Part shown: in pieces, positions 25,025-34,585 of the stretch | Position numbering within the stretch: position 1 is the first letter of the stretch | Layout: each line of letters starts with the position of its first letter | From: CAYOPZ01 sp964406005 | Lineage (GTDB): Bacteria; Bacteroidota; Bacteroidia; Bacteroidales; SM23-62 | NCBI GenBank assembly: GCA_964406005.1 | Contig: CAYOPZ010000012.1 | Coordinates: 16,382 to 80,381, forward strand | DNA length: 64,000 nt | Reading direction: 5' to 3' | Made by a program: the position numbers and the translations under genes | Notes under the pieces: model-generated | Databases searched by the model: none | What the model saw: only the letters and a program-made list of their open reading frames with translations | Told to the model about the DNA's origin: nothing

Positions 25025-26320
25025 TTAATCTTCCCTTCGCCGCCTAAGTTTGCGTTCGATCCTGTTTATGGCCGTTTGTATGTCTTCCTCGGGCTGGATG
25101 ATATTGTATTCGCCCCAGAAATCGGGATCTTCGAAATTACTGACCTGATCGGCGAAAATGTCCGATTTTGTGGTGATTTCCCTGAATCTGAATTTCGTGA
25201 TATTCTCGGGATCAAAGTCGGTCATGGCCATTTCTGATATGGTTGAGTATGTGGATTTGAAAAGCTTTTTCTTCCAGCGCACACTCATTGTCAACTCCGA
25301 TCTGACATAATTTAAATACCAGTTGTTTTCCACATACCTGTATCTGACGAGATAATGTGCTCCAAGCACATCGACCTGCAGGCCGATGGGTTTTTTCCTG
25401 ACAAGCAGCTGGCTCGCTTCCTTCAGTTTGTTTTCACTCAGATGAAATTCGGCTCCCATGAATGAAAGGTCTTCGACGCCAATGTAAAAACTTCCGGTAT
25501 ACAGAGGATAATCTACATAATCACGCTGGTTAAACCTTACTACATAGGCCTGTCTCTCATTGATGCTGACTATTCCCCCCATCTGGTAATTGTAGTTTAG
25601 CATGGATTCTTCCGACAGGAGTTCCAGGGGATTCTTTACAATGTCAAGCATGAACATGGTCTGTGGACCCCCCTGCAATTTGAAGAGAAGAGTGTCCATT
25701 TTCTTTACATCCTGACTTTTACGTCCTTTGAAGATTTTCAGCCTGTCGGCATCGATATCGTTGGTATATGAAGATTTATAACCGTCAATAACTGCTTCGG
25801 CTACAGAGACATAACTCCGGTTCTGCCGTATGGTTTCCCGGTAAAACGTAGTAACCATTATCGGGCGGTTGCTGTAATTATTGGGTATGTTCCGGAGGGC
25901 AGCCGTGAGCAGGTCCCTGGCTTCCCGGTTGACAATCGTAACTTCTTTTATGGGAATGGGGCTGGGTTCGAGGAGGATCTCATTGTCTTCAGGGTGCAAC
26001 CGGCTGACGGGTATTTCAATGTTCCCGTAGCCGATGCTTGAAATAACGAGGGTTTTATTTTCAATATACATGGGCACCTTTATGAGAAAGGCCCCTTCCG
26101 AATTTGCAACCGTACCAATGTTAGTTCCGTAAAGAAAAACATTTGCGAATACGATGGGTTCACGGGTACGGGAATCCAGTACCAAACCCTGATAGGATTG
26201 GTAAACCGTTGAATCCTGGTAGGTGTAACCGGTCCCTGCGAATGCCTGAGCATACTGTCCTGGTCCGCCCAGAAAAAGGAATGAAATAAAAACCGGTAAA
26301 ATCATACCTGCATTCTTCAT
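25025..26320 (-). CDS. CarboxypepD_reg-like surface protein, paralogue 1
   Basis: This 431-residue protein is the closest relative of the preceding entry. It has a signal peptide (MKNAGMILPVFISFLFLGGPGQ), a CarboxypepD_reg domain (YQGLVLDSRTREPIVFANVFLYG, TNIGTVANSEGAFLIKVP), then TFYRETIRQNRSYVSVAEAVIDGYKSSY, KSQDVKKMDTLLFKLQGG and the end NFEDPDFWGEYNIIQPEEDIQTAI. It has no STN domain. It is the first gene in the row leading to the sigma/FecR/STN unit. A degenerate promoter-like TAAATTTG lies near 26345-26352 on the minus strand. Confidence 0.85.
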   Translation of the reverse strand: MKNAGMILPVFISFLFLGGPGQYAQAFAGTGYTYQDSTVYQSYQGLVLDSRTREPIVFANVFLYGTNIGTVANSEGAFLIKVPMYIENKTLVISSIGYGNIEIPVSRLHPEDNEILLEPSPIPIKEVTIVNREARDLLTAALRNIPNNYSNRPIMVTTFYRETIRQNRSYVSVAEAVIDGYKSSYTNDIDADRLKIFKGRKSQDVKKMDTLLFKLQGGPQTMFMLDIVKNPLELLSEESMLNYNYQMGGIVSINERQAYVVRFNQRDYVDYPLYTGSFYIGVEDLSFMGAEFHLSENKLKEASQLLVRKKPIGLQVDVLGAHYLVRYRYVENNWYLNYVRSELTMSVRWKKKLFKSTYSTISEMAMTDFDPENITKFRFREITTKSDIFADQVSNFEDPDFWGEYNIIQPEEDIQTAINRIERKLRRRRED

Positions 26321-26364
26321 TTTTACAGGTTAACGTGCTCCGGACAAATTTACATAAAAGATTA

Positions 26365-27258
26365 TTACTGCTTATTTTCACCCGCCCTGATTCTGCCGGA
26401 ACGAGGTTCCATATGTATGGTAGTCTCAATTTTCATTTCATCACGTATGGTATCTTCGATCACCGAAGCCACATTGTGAGCTTTTTCAAGGCTAATTTGC
26501 TTGGACAGTTTAATATGCAGGGTCATTTCCGTGTGGTGTCCGTATTTGTGCACATGAATATGATGCGGGTAGACTTCCGTTTCGATGTTTTCCCTGCAGA
26601 TTTCCATCACCCTGTCAATGACTTCCTTTTTCGGTCTTTCACCGAGCAATGGGTTAAAGACATCTTTCAGAATGCCATATGTTGCACTCAGAATCAGCAG
26701 GGCGACAAGGATGCCCAGTACACCGTCGATCCACCAGGCGTATTTGTTCAGGAAGATTCCGGCAAGTATTACGACAGAGGATATTGCATCGCTCCTGTGA
26801 TGCCATGCATCTGCCCTGAGTGCCTGTGCCCCGGATCTTTTTCCCGCACGAATGGAATATCTTGCTATACCCTCCTTGGTGAATATGGATATTACGGTCA
26901 CCAGGATGGCAATGGTGCCATATTCTGCTGCTTCCCTGTTGACAATGCGACGTATGGATTCCATACCGAACTCAACCCCAATAACAGCGAGGATCGCCCC
27001 TATGATAATGGCTGCCAGCATTTCTGCCCTTCCATGACCGAAGGGATGTTCACGGTCTGCGGGTTTTTGTGCCATACGGACACCCACGATCAAAGCCACG
27101 GAAGAAACGGAATCGGACAGGGTGTGCCATGCATCGGCCACAATTGCCACTGACCCGGAAACAATTCCTGCCCAGTACTTAAGTCCGAACAATAAGACAT
27201 TTGTCAGGATGGAAACCCATCCTGCCCGGGTTGCAATTTTTGCACGATCGGGCTGCAT
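26365..27258 (-). CDS. Cation diffusion facilitator (CDF) metal transporter
   Basis: The 297-residue protein has six predicted membrane segments and the two CDF metal-site motifs DAWHTLSD and DAWHHRSD (HxxxD on helices 2 and 5). An HPFGHGRAEML loop lies between them, and the cytoplasmic C-terminal domain carries HIHVHKYGHHTEMTLHIKL. Such proteins export divalent metals such as Zn, Fe, Mn or Co; HxxxD at both sites is common to several of these. It starts 2 nt from the stop of the outer-membrane-protein gene at 27261 on the same strand, so the two are in one operon. Confidence 0.92.
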   Translation of the reverse strand: MQPDRAKIATRAGWVSILTNVLLFGLKYWAGIVSGSVAIVADAWHTLSDSVSSVALIVGVRMAQKPADREHPFGHGRAEMLAAIIIGAILAVIGVEFGMESIRRIVNREAAEYGTIAILVTVISIFTKEGIARYSIRAGKRSGAQALRADAWHHRSDAISSVVILAGIFLNKYAWWIDGVLGILVALLILSATYGILKDVFNPLLGERPKKEVIDRVMEICRENIETEVYPHHIHVHKYGHHTEMTLHIKLSKQISLEKAHNVASVIEDTIRDEMKIETTIHMEPRSGRIRAGENKQ

Positions 27259-27260
27259 TT

Positions 27261-27743
27261 TTACCGGAAAAGGTATCTGACCGAAAGTGCGATTTCATCA
27301 AAAGCAAATCCAAAATCGCTGATGATGTTGAATCCCGGCTTCCAGTCGAGACCGATGGACATGGGAATATCGTAAAAGGCATATTCAAGTCCGGCGATAC
27401 CGTCCACACCCAGGAACAGTCTGTTTCCTCCGGTGTCGCTGCCAAAATAATCCACCTGGGAATCCCAGATGCCAAGATGTGCCCCGGCTCCATAGTAAAA
27501 ATAGAATCCTTCGGTATCAAAAACCGGCAAATGGATTTCTCCCAGCCCCGTGATCTTGAAGCCGTTCCAGCGTGCCGTCAGAATCCCTTCCAGTGCAGCA
27601 TCGGTGGAAAAAAAATGTTTTGCCGATATGCCCCAGGCATATCCGCCCCGTACGCCGAGGCCGGTATGATAATCCTGCGCCATTCCTTTTGATGAAGCAA
27701 CCAGTGTAATGAACAGGGCAAGTACCCAAAATCGTTTCTTCAT
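27261..27743 (-). CDS. Small secreted beta-barrel-like protein
   Basis: From ATG 27743 the product has 160 residues with a clear signal peptide (MKKRFWVLALFITLVASSKGMAQ). Alternating hydrophobic strands follow (YHTGLGVRGGYAWGISAKHFF, GIAGLEYAFYDIPMSIGLDWKPG), ending in ALSVRYLFR with a terminal aromatic residue, as in small outer-membrane barrels. The first half of the longer possible frame has no such character. It lies 2 nt upstream of the CDF transporter. A TACCTTTG promoter-like box lies at 27766-27773 on the minus strand. The function is unknown. Confidence 0.75.
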   Translation of the reverse strand: MKKRFWVLALFITLVASSKGMAQDYHTGLGVRGGYAWGISAKHFFSTDAALEGILTARWNGFKITGLGEIHLPVFDTEGFYFYYGAGAHLGIWDSQVDYFGSDTGGNRLFLGVDGIAGLEYAFYDIPMSIGLDWKPGFNIISDFGFAFDEIALSVRYLFR

Positions 27744-27786
27744 GATTAGCGAATTCAGTAAACCACAAAGGTAGTCATTAAACGGA

Positions 27787-29208
27787 TCAATCGTGCCTGA
27801 GCGCCCTGACCGGGTCGATCCTGGCTGCACGCATGGCAGGGTACAATCCTGCTGCAAGGCTGATCAGGATCGAAAATCCGACTGCCCCGAGAACAAGCCA
27901 AACGGGGAAATAGAAAAGATCGACATATCCCTGATCCTGAGGAATGGCAATGGAATTCATCACCTGGTTTGCAATCCGGGATACCAGCCATCCGAGACCC
28001 AGACCGAAAATTCCGCCCACCAGCCCGATACAGGCCGCTTCCACAAAAAATATATATTTGATCTCGTTTTCGCTCCCCCCGACCGATTTCATTATCCCTA
28101 TCTCACGGGTCCTTTCCAGGATGGACATGAGCATTGTATTGATGATCCCCAGTGCAGCAATGATCAAGGCCACAGTGCCGATTGCGCCAAGCAGGCTGTC
28201 AACGATCAGGAATGCCCGTTTGATTTCCTGCAATTCGTCTGCAATGGCGAATACGCTTACTCCCATGGCCTCGATTTTTTGTCTAACCACCGACAGTTCT
28301 CCCATGTCTGCCACCCTTACATAGATTGAACTGTAGATTCCTTCCCGCCTGTCCCCGGACAAAACATCCCAGATGCTTGAGAAATTCAGTCTGGGAACAG
28401 ACCGGGCAGTTGCGGCCGGGACCATCAATCCGCCCCTGAACCGGTCGAAGGAGAACTGGTCCCGCGGTCTGAGGATTCCGCAGATGTTGTATTCCCTGCT
28501 GGTTTCACGAAAGGGTTCGAAATCGGGCTGCAGCAAGAGCCCGAGCGGACTTGCAGGAACGTTTCTGTTGATTGTGACGGTGGAGACGGAAATTTTTTGT
28601 CCGATCACAGAATCCGCGGGAACGATACGGGTTCCCTCCAGGGAATCTTTCCTGGAGAGGGTATAGGCAAGGTCGGGGTGATCTACCACGAGTCCCAGGT
28701 CTTTCAGGGTCTCCCAGCGGATCACAACAGACTGGCTGCTGTCGCTTGAATAAAATTCACCCGCCAGAAGGTCATTGTACGGATTGTACCTGCTCATGGC
28801 AGCCGGAAAGGGTTGTATGACCTGTTCCTTCTCCCGGCCGTTTATCATCAGTTTCCCCGCATAGGTCTCGTCGGGAAAAGCGATCTCCACGCCTTCCAGT
28901 TGCCGGATGGCCTGCAGTATGGAATCCGTCAAGGGTTCAGGTGTTTCATTCATCATATCCGCAATGCCTGACAGGTCGCCTTCCATCATCTCCTCCAAAT
29001 TGATCTGCCCGGATGTGACATTCATGCTGGTGAACAGGTCATTTCTTGTGAAAGCATCCGTGATGTTCTTTTGCATCCCCGTACCGAACGACACCATGGA
29101 AGTAAGCGCTCCGATTCCGATCACTACGCCCAGCACGGTAAGAAAAGACCTGAGACGGGTGTGCCAGAGGTTGGAAAAGGCAAGGGATGTCATGTCCAGA
29201 AAATTCAT
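27787..29208 (-). CDS. MacB/FtsX-type ABC transporter permease
   Basis: The 473-residue protein has the MacB layout: an N-terminal membrane helix (LRSFLTVLGVVIGIGALTSMVSFG), a large periplasmic domain (about residues 45-335), and three C-terminal helices beginning LLGAIGTVALIIAALGIINTMLMSI with the FtsX hallmark ERTREIGIMKSVGG. It shares one base with its ATPase gene (29208). Such pairs move lipoproteins, peptides or drugs across the envelope by mechanotransmission. The substrate is not known. Confidence 0.91.
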   Translation of the reverse strand: MNFLDMTSLAFSNLWHTRLRSFLTVLGVVIGIGALTSMVSFGTGMQKNITDAFTRNDLFTSMNVTSGQINLEEMMEGDLSGIADMMNETPEPLTDSILQAIRQLEGVEIAFPDETYAGKLMINGREKEQVIQPFPAAMSRYNPYNDLLAGEFYSSDSSQSVVIRWETLKDLGLVVDHPDLAYTLSRKDSLEGTRIVPADSVIGQKISVSTVTINRNVPASPLGLLLQPDFEPFRETSREYNICGILRPRDQFSFDRFRGGLMVPAATARSVPRLNFSSIWDVLSGDRREGIYSSIYVRVADMGELSVVRQKIEAMGVSVFAIADELQEIKRAFLIVDSLLGAIGTVALIIAALGIINTMLMSILERTREIGIMKSVGGSENEIKYIFFVEAACIGLVGGIFGLGLGWLVSRIANQVMNSIAIPQDQGYVDLFYFPVWLVLGAVGFSILISLAAGLYPAMRAARIDPVRALRHD

Positions 29209-29885
29209 CAGTCGTATATTTTTCCGTCCTTCAGATTGATCAGATCATCGGATATTTCTTCGGCCGTTTCCCTGTCATGGGTCACCATAAGTACCGTGAG
29301 ACCTTTTTGTTTGTTCAGATCCACAAGCAGGTTCACGATCTCCCCGGATGTACTGCTGTCAAGATTGCCTGTGGGCTCATCTGCAAGGATCATGCGCGGA
29401 TCGTTCGCCAGTGCCCTTGCAATGGCCACCCGCTGGGCCTCTCCGCCGGACAGTTCCGAGGGCAAATGACCTGTTCTGTGGTCCAGTCCCACCTGTTGCA
29501 GCAGATCTTTTGCCCTCCTGGTCCGGTGCCTTCTTGACATACCTGAGAAGGTCAGGGGAAGGAGGATGTTTTCGAGGGCCGTGCGCGAGGGTATAAGGTT
29601 GAATGACTGGAAAATCATACCGACGGAAAATCGACGGTGCAGCGCCAGTTCATAACGGTTCATAAAGGAAAGGTCATTACCGTCAAATTCGATTTTTCCT
29701 CCTGTAGGTCTGTCAAGTCCCCCGATCAGATTTAAAAGGGTGGATTTTCCGGAACCTGATTTTCCAACGATTGCAATATAACTTCCCTCGGCTACATGAA
29801 AACTTATGCCCGCCAGAGCGGGTATGTCAATTTTTCCCTTGTGGTAGGTCTTTTCCAGTCCTTCGATTCTAAGAATCTTGTTCAT
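29208..29885 (-). CDS. LolD/MacB-type ABC transporter ATP-binding protein
   Basis: Taken from ATG 29885 (MNKILRIEGLEKTY), the 225-residue ATPase has Walker A VGKSGSGKSTL, the MacB-type SFNLIPSRTALENI loop, signature LSGGEAQRVAIARAL and Walker B MILADEPTGNLDS. It partners the permease gene that starts one base overlapping its stop. Both are on the minus strand, with about 145 nt separating this gene from the DUF4249 gene. Confidence 0.93.
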   Translation of the reverse strand: MNKILRIEGLEKTYHKGKIDIPALAGISFHVAEGSYIAIVGKSGSGKSTLLNLIGGLDRPTGGKIEFDGNDLSFMNRYELALHRRFSVGMIFQSFNLIPSRTALENILLPLTFSGMSRRHRTRRAKDLLQQVGLDHRTGHLPSELSGGEAQRVAIARALANDPRMILADEPTGNLDSSTSGEIVNLLVDLNKQKGLTVLMVTHDRETAEEISDDLINLKDGKIYD

Positions 29886-30031
29886 GCAGCAAAGGATGAA
29901 AACTGTCAGGAGCTTCAACCGGTTTAAAATTACCAATTTAAAACGTCAATAGTAAAGGTGTTCGTATCTGAACGGCTTTTTATTTTACATAACGCACTTA
30001 GATCCACCTGTGTGTAAATATGAGGGAAGTT

Positions 30032-30856
30032 TTAATGCAAAGGAAGGATTATGCTGGTGTCCGCCACGACGGCCGATGCAGAAAAATATCCAATGGCCCC
30101 TTCGCTGAGGTTGGTCTCAACATTTCCCGGCTGCACGTCAAATACACCTCCCCGCCATTCCGTTTCTGCCATCAGCGTACGGACGAATTCCTCCTGTGCC
30201 GGGGACATGGAATATTTTTTCCGGTATACCCGGGTACCCGCCGGAAATACAACTCTTTCCCTGGATGGTCTGAACAGTTTATTGACGTCAATAGACTTTA
30301 CCGTATAGTATATAATTCGTGCATGGGTTTCTTCATCCGGAAAGCCGGAATAGGCTTGCAGGTGCGACCAGTCAAGGTCGATTTCGACCATGGAAGGATC
30401 TTTCGTTTCACTGAGTTCCAGTTCATAAAAGTATTCCTGTCCCTCGATCCTGTGGTAACTCAGGGGATCAAGGGGGGATACGGGCACCATCCATGTTGAT
30501 GCATAAAAATCTTCACCCTGGTAATATATAAACAATGTATAAAGCTTCCCGAAAACTGCATGTGCATTCGGCCCCGTTGTGTAGACACCGGGTTCCCGTT
30601 CCCTGAGCCGGATCGAGCTCTCGTTTTCAAATATGGCGACCAGTGCACCGCTGACCATTTCGGGATCCGCATTGGGGTCGGTCATGGGCCTGGATATTTT
30701 CACTTCATGTCTCCTGGCTTCATTGGTGATGATGCCTTCGACAACCAGGACGGACGTCTCACTTGTTTCGAGGTCCCAGTTTATGTACTCTTCCCCGCAG
30801 GACCACGAAAACAAAAGCATCGTCAAAGTAGATAATATGCCCCTAAAACGCATCAT
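30032..30856 (-). CDS. DUF4249-family lipoprotein
   Basis: The 274-residue protein has a lipoprotein signal with cysteine at about residue 20 (LLFSWSCGEEY). It continues with SVLVVEGIITNEARRHEVKISRP, the start of the DUF4249 Ig-like domain found in outer-surface proteins that pair with TonB receptors. Its gene overlaps the receptor gene by 4 nt, which supports a receptor-lipoprotein complex analogous to SusC/SusD-type pairs. The ligand is unknown. Confidence 0.87.
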   Translation of the reverse strand: MMRFRGILSTLTMLLFSWSCGEEYINWDLETSETSVLVVEGIITNEARRHEVKISRPMTDPNADPEMVSGALVAIFENESSIRLREREPGVYTTGPNAHAVFGKLYTLFIYYQGEDFYASTWMVPVSPLDPLSYHRIEGQEYFYELELSETKDPSMVEIDLDWSHLQAYSGFPDEETHARIIYYTVKSIDVNKLFRPSRERVVFPAGTRVYRKKYSMSPAQEEFVRTLMAETEWRGGVFDVQPGNVETNLSEGAIGYFSASAVVADTSIILPLH

Positions 30857-33516
30857 TTTATCGTATAACTATAGCATATCGCGGGTACGATTCCGAAAAG
30901 GTATATTTGTGTCGGCACCAGCTCAGGGGGCAGGTAAAGGTCACCTGGAACCACCGGGATGCCGTTTTCGTTCAGTTTTTTATTGAAGTTGACGGCAAAC
31001 GGATTCTTACGGGAATACAGGTTGTATACGGTAAAACTCAGGTTATGCCTGAATCTTCCTTCCCTTTTGTTCAGCCTTATCTCCGTGGACAGGTCCAGCC
31101 TGTGGTAAGCCGGCAGCCTGTCATTGTTCTTCTTGTCGTAAATGGGTACAGTATAGCCGTTGTACCTGTAAAAGCCGGTTGGGGAGCTGAAAGCGGACCC
31201 GCTCATATAAATCCAGCTGACAGACAGAGTCCACCTTTCCGTAAGATTGTACGAGAGGTATAAGCTTAGATCATGGGGCCGGTCCCATGATGCCGGATAA
31301 ACCTCGTCATTGTTTATTCCGTCAATTGTTCTTTCGGTGTGCGAAAGCGAATAACCTAACCAGCCGTTCAGTTTTCCCCTGTATTTCTTCAGCAGGATCT
31401 CCAGTCCATACGCTTTGCCGGTTCCATACCTGAGTTCGCTTTCTATGTGCGGGTTCAGCAACATGTGTGCATGGTCCTCATAGTCGATCTGGTTGTTCAG
31501 TTTCTTATAAAAACCCTCAATGCTCAGATCGGTACCGGTACCGGGAAATTTCCTGAAAAAGCCTATGGATACCTGATCGGCCGTCTGGGGTTTGATATTG
31601 GGACTGCTGGGCAGCCAGACTTCCAGTGTTGTGAAAGGAGAAATGGAATTGGTGACCAGTTGCAGGTACTGTGCCGTTCTGGCATAACTTGCTTTCAGGG
31701 ATGTATTTTTTCCTGCCAGAAAGGTCATGCCGATCCGGGGTTCAAGGTTCATATAACCCTTGTATTTTTCTCCTTTATTATAATGGAATGTATCGACAGG
31801 GATATAATCATTACTGATATAATCGAATTCGTAGGTATATTCCGTGGCTTCACCCGTATTCTGCCAGCTGCTCAGGCGCATTCCGTATCGTATCGTGAAT
31901 TCCGGGCTGATCACATGATTGTTGCTTATATACAGGACTTTTTCCCTGGCAGATTTTCTCGAGACCACTGGAGGGGATCCGTTGCCCGGGTCTGTTCCGT
32001 ACTCAAAATTTCCCGGATTGAAGTCGTGCTTTGTGATCTTGCCGCCAAAGCGAAGATTGATGTCGGGATTTGCATACCAGGTAAAGTCGGATTTAAGGCT
32101 GACGTTGGCGATATTTGAATTCCAGGCATCATTGTTTTCCACATCTGTGATCAGGTAATAGTCGTATTTGCTCCCATAGATGGTTGTGTTTGAAAACAGC
32201 TTTTCGTTGAATATGTGGTTCCACCGTAAAGTTCCGGCTACATTGCCCCAGCTGATGCCGGAGGCATCGGAAGGTGTCTTGCCCTGGCTGAAATAATCCT
32301 TTCCGGCATATCCGGAAAGATGCAGCCGGTCCTTCAGTCCCATCCTGAAATTGAATTTGGCATTGACATCGTAGAAGTTGAACCTCCGGACATCCGGACT
32401 CAGGGACTTCAGATACCATTTGATATAGGAAGACCTCCCCGAAATGAAGAAGGAACTCTTCTCTTTTGAGACAGGACCCTCCACAGACGCTTTGGCAGCA
32501 ATCAGTCCGAAACTTCCGTTAACGGTCCACCTGTTCATATCCCCGTCCTTTGTGCGTACATCGATCAGGGAGGATAACCTGCCCCCGAATTCTGCAGGAA
32601 TATCGCCCTTGTAAATGTTTATGTCTTTAACCGCTTCGGGGATGAATGTGGAAAAGAGGCCCAGGAAATGGGCGGGATTGTAAATCGGTGCATCATCCAG
32701 GAGAATCAGGTTCTGATCCTTGTTGCCGCCTCTGACAAAAAACAGGGTGGAGCCTTCCCCCTGAAGATTGATCCCTGGGATGGCATCCAGTGATTTTATC
32801 ACATCCTGCTCCCCCATGAAAGCGGGCATGCGTTCCACTGCCCTGGGTTCGAGGTTCATGTTCCCGGTCCTGGCCTGGGAGAGGTCGATCTGGTCATCGG
32901 CCGTGGTTATCGTCACTTCTTCAAGCAATGAAGATTCAATGTCGAGATGGATGTCGAGTATCTGGTCGGTGACCAGGTTTAACTGTATGCTGAATGTCTC
33001 ATAACCAATAAATGAATAATTGATGTCGTAAAGGCCGGGGGGGAGCGTAAGGGAGTAAAAGCCGAATTCGTTGGATATGGTTCCCTTTTCAATTGCGGAA
33101 ATATAAACCGTTGCTCCGATCAGTACCTCACCGGATTCGCTGTCGCGAATGTAGCCGCTCAGTGTATGGTACCGGGGAGTGCCGGGATGAACAGGCTGTT
33201 TTCGGCTCACGGGTTTCAGAACAATATGGTCTTCGATAATGAGATAGGTAATGTCCAGTTGTCTGCAAAGATCATCCAGTACGGACGCAATGGTACGGTC
33301 AGTGGCAAGTATTGTCACTTTATGTGTCATATTTATTTTCCTGGAACTGTAGGAAAATTCCATATTTCCCGCCCTGCCGATTTCCCGGATGGCGTATTCC
33401 GGATCACTGTTCCGGATCTCGACGGAGATCCTTCCGGAAAGGTCCGGCTGCGCGTATAAATCCGGAAACAATAACAGGATGCATATGGTAAGGAGTATGT
33501 GGGATTCCTGTTTCAT
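30853..33516 (-). CDS. TonB-dependent receptor with STN and CarboxypepD_reg domains (FecA-like)
   Basis: The 887-residue protein contains a signal peptide and an STN domain (about residues 30-100, YAIREIGRAGNMEFSYSSRK ... ITYLIIEDHIVLKP). A CarboxypepD_reg domain follows (about 117-200, LSGYIRDSESGEVLIGATVY), then a TonB plug (VIKSLDAIPGINLQGEGSTLFFVRGG) and a 22-strand-type barrel to the C-terminus. The STN domain should relay ligand occupancy to the FecR encoded upstream. The row sigma, FecR, receptor, DUF4249 is a complete cell-surface signalling uptake module. The transported molecule cannot be inferred. Confidence 0.94.
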   Translation of the reverse strand: MKQESHILLTICILLLFPDLYAQPDLSGRISVEIRNSDPEYAIREIGRAGNMEFSYSSRKINMTHKVTILATDRTIASVLDDLCRQLDITYLIIEDHIVLKPVSRKQPVHPGTPRYHTLSGYIRDSESGEVLIGATVYISAIEKGTISNEFGFYSLTLPPGLYDINYSFIGYETFSIQLNLVTDQILDIHLDIESSLLEEVTITTADDQIDLSQARTGNMNLEPRAVERMPAFMGEQDVIKSLDAIPGINLQGEGSTLFFVRGGNKDQNLILLDDAPIYNPAHFLGLFSTFIPEAVKDINIYKGDIPAEFGGRLSSLIDVRTKDGDMNRWTVNGSFGLIAAKASVEGPVSKEKSSFFISGRSSYIKWYLKSLSPDVRRFNFYDVNAKFNFRMGLKDRLHLSGYAGKDYFSQGKTPSDASGISWGNVAGTLRWNHIFNEKLFSNTTIYGSKYDYYLITDVENNDAWNSNIANVSLKSDFTWYANPDINLRFGGKITKHDFNPGNFEYGTDPGNGSPPVVSRKSAREKVLYISNNHVISPEFTIRYGMRLSSWQNTGEATEYTYEFDYISNDYIPVDTFHYNKGEKYKGYMNLEPRIGMTFLAGKNTSLKASYARTAQYLQLVTNSISPFTTLEVWLPSSPNIKPQTADQVSIGFFRKFPGTGTDLSIEGFYKKLNNQIDYEDHAHMLLNPHIESELRYGTGKAYGLEILLKKYRGKLNGWLGYSLSHTERTIDGINNDEVYPASWDRPHDLSLYLSYNLTERWTLSVSWIYMSGSAFSSPTGFYRYNGYTVPIYDKKNNDRLPAYHRLDLSTEIRLNKREGRFRHNLSFTVYNLYSRKNPFAVNFNKKLNENGIPVVPGDLYLPPELVPTQIYLFGIVPAICYSYTIK

Positions 33517-33538
33517 TTTTCAGGTTGATGCCTGGATT

Positions 33539-34579
33539 TCAGCTCTCCTCTGTCAGCAGAATCCGGCCGTTGATTTCTTCTGCATTCAAATTGAGGGTTG
33601 CAGAAAGAACATTCAGTATGGCCTCCAGTGTCAGGTCATTAAATGTGGTTGTGATACGGGCATCTTTCAGGGAATCGGAAGCAATGATGATTTCCTTTCC
33701 GTACACACGGTTAAGTATCCTGACAACTTCGATGAGGGGCTGATCTTCAAACACGAAATTTCTTGTTTTCCAGGCCAGGTAATTCCGGTCAATTTCGCCG
33801 GAAATTCTGAGGGACTGGTCGGATCTGCTGAATACTCCCTTGCTTCCGGGCTTCAAAATGATGGTCTGGGGGGTTTCACCGGATTTTGTAAGAGCCACCT
33901 CTCCCGTGCTGACAATGACTTCTATTTCGCTGTTCTTTTTATAAGCATTCACATTGAAGGACGTCCCCAGAACCCTGATCTCGACCCCTTCGGTCCCGAT
34001 CAGGAAAGGCCGGTTTTCATCCCTCGTTATTTCGAAGAATGCCTCTCCTTCCAGGACAACCTTTCTCATATCCCTTCTGAACCGCTTTTTGTATTCCAGG
34101 CTGGAATAATGATTCAGCGTAACCCGGGATCCGTCCGGGAGGATTACATTCTTCGTATTGTTATCGGTCAGTATGCTTGTATAGCCGGTGAACCTTGTTA
34201 TAAAAATCCCCCCCAGGGAAAGGATCAGGACAAAAACAGCTGCAACCGTTATCCGCACGGCAAGGGATTTAATTTTGCGGCCACTGTGAATCCGGGCAAC
34301 GGGAATTGCATCCAGTTTATTTATGGCGGTTTCAAGCTTCCTCCATTCAGTCTCAAGGTCGATTCCTGCGACAGGTCCCACCTTATCCATCTGTTTCCAG
34401 AGATTGCTGTACTCCCGGAAAAGCTCTGCGTTTTCAGGTTTTTCTTTCAGCCATTGCTCGAAGGCATATTTCTCTTCCCCAGCGGCTTCGCCCGAAAGGT
34501 ACCTGGCCAGCAGCTCAAAATCAATATGTCTGTTTTTACTGTCCACTTCACTCCACCTGTTACACACATCAGATACCAA
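33539..34579 (-). CDS. FecR-family anti-sigma regulator of the TonB-receptor module
   Basis: The 346-residue protein has a cytoplasmic N-terminal sigma-binding part (FELLARYLSGEAAGEEKYAFEQWL), a membrane helix (about residues 108-127, ITVAAVFVLILSLGGIFIT) and a periplasmic FecR domain (NVILPDGSRVTLNHYSSLEY ... VLGTSFNVNAYKKN). A DUF4974 end follows (NFVFEDQPLIEVVRILNRVYG). The receptor gene follows 22 nt downstream. It is separated from its sigma gene by a 352-bp gap filled with the palindromic repeat element at 34586-34905, unlike the tight packing of the other sigma/FecR pair in this window. Confidence 0.93.
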   Translation of the reverse strand: MVSDVCNRWSEVDSKNRHIDFELLARYLSGEAAGEEKYAFEQWLKEKPENAELFREYSNLWKQMDKVGPVAGIDLETEWRKLETAINKLDAIPVARIHSGRKIKSLAVRITVAAVFVLILSLGGIFITRFTGYTSILTDNNTKNVILPDGSRVTLNHYSSLEYKKRFRRDMRKVVLEGEAFFEITRDENRPFLIGTEGVEIRVLGTSFNVNAYKKNSEIEVIVSTGEVALTKSGETPQTIILKPGSKGVFSRSDQSLRISGEIDRNYLAWKTRNFVFEDQPLIEVVRILNRVYGKEIIIASDSLKDARITTTFNDLTLEAILNVLSATLNLNAEEINGRILLTEES

Positions 34580-34585
34580 AAACCC

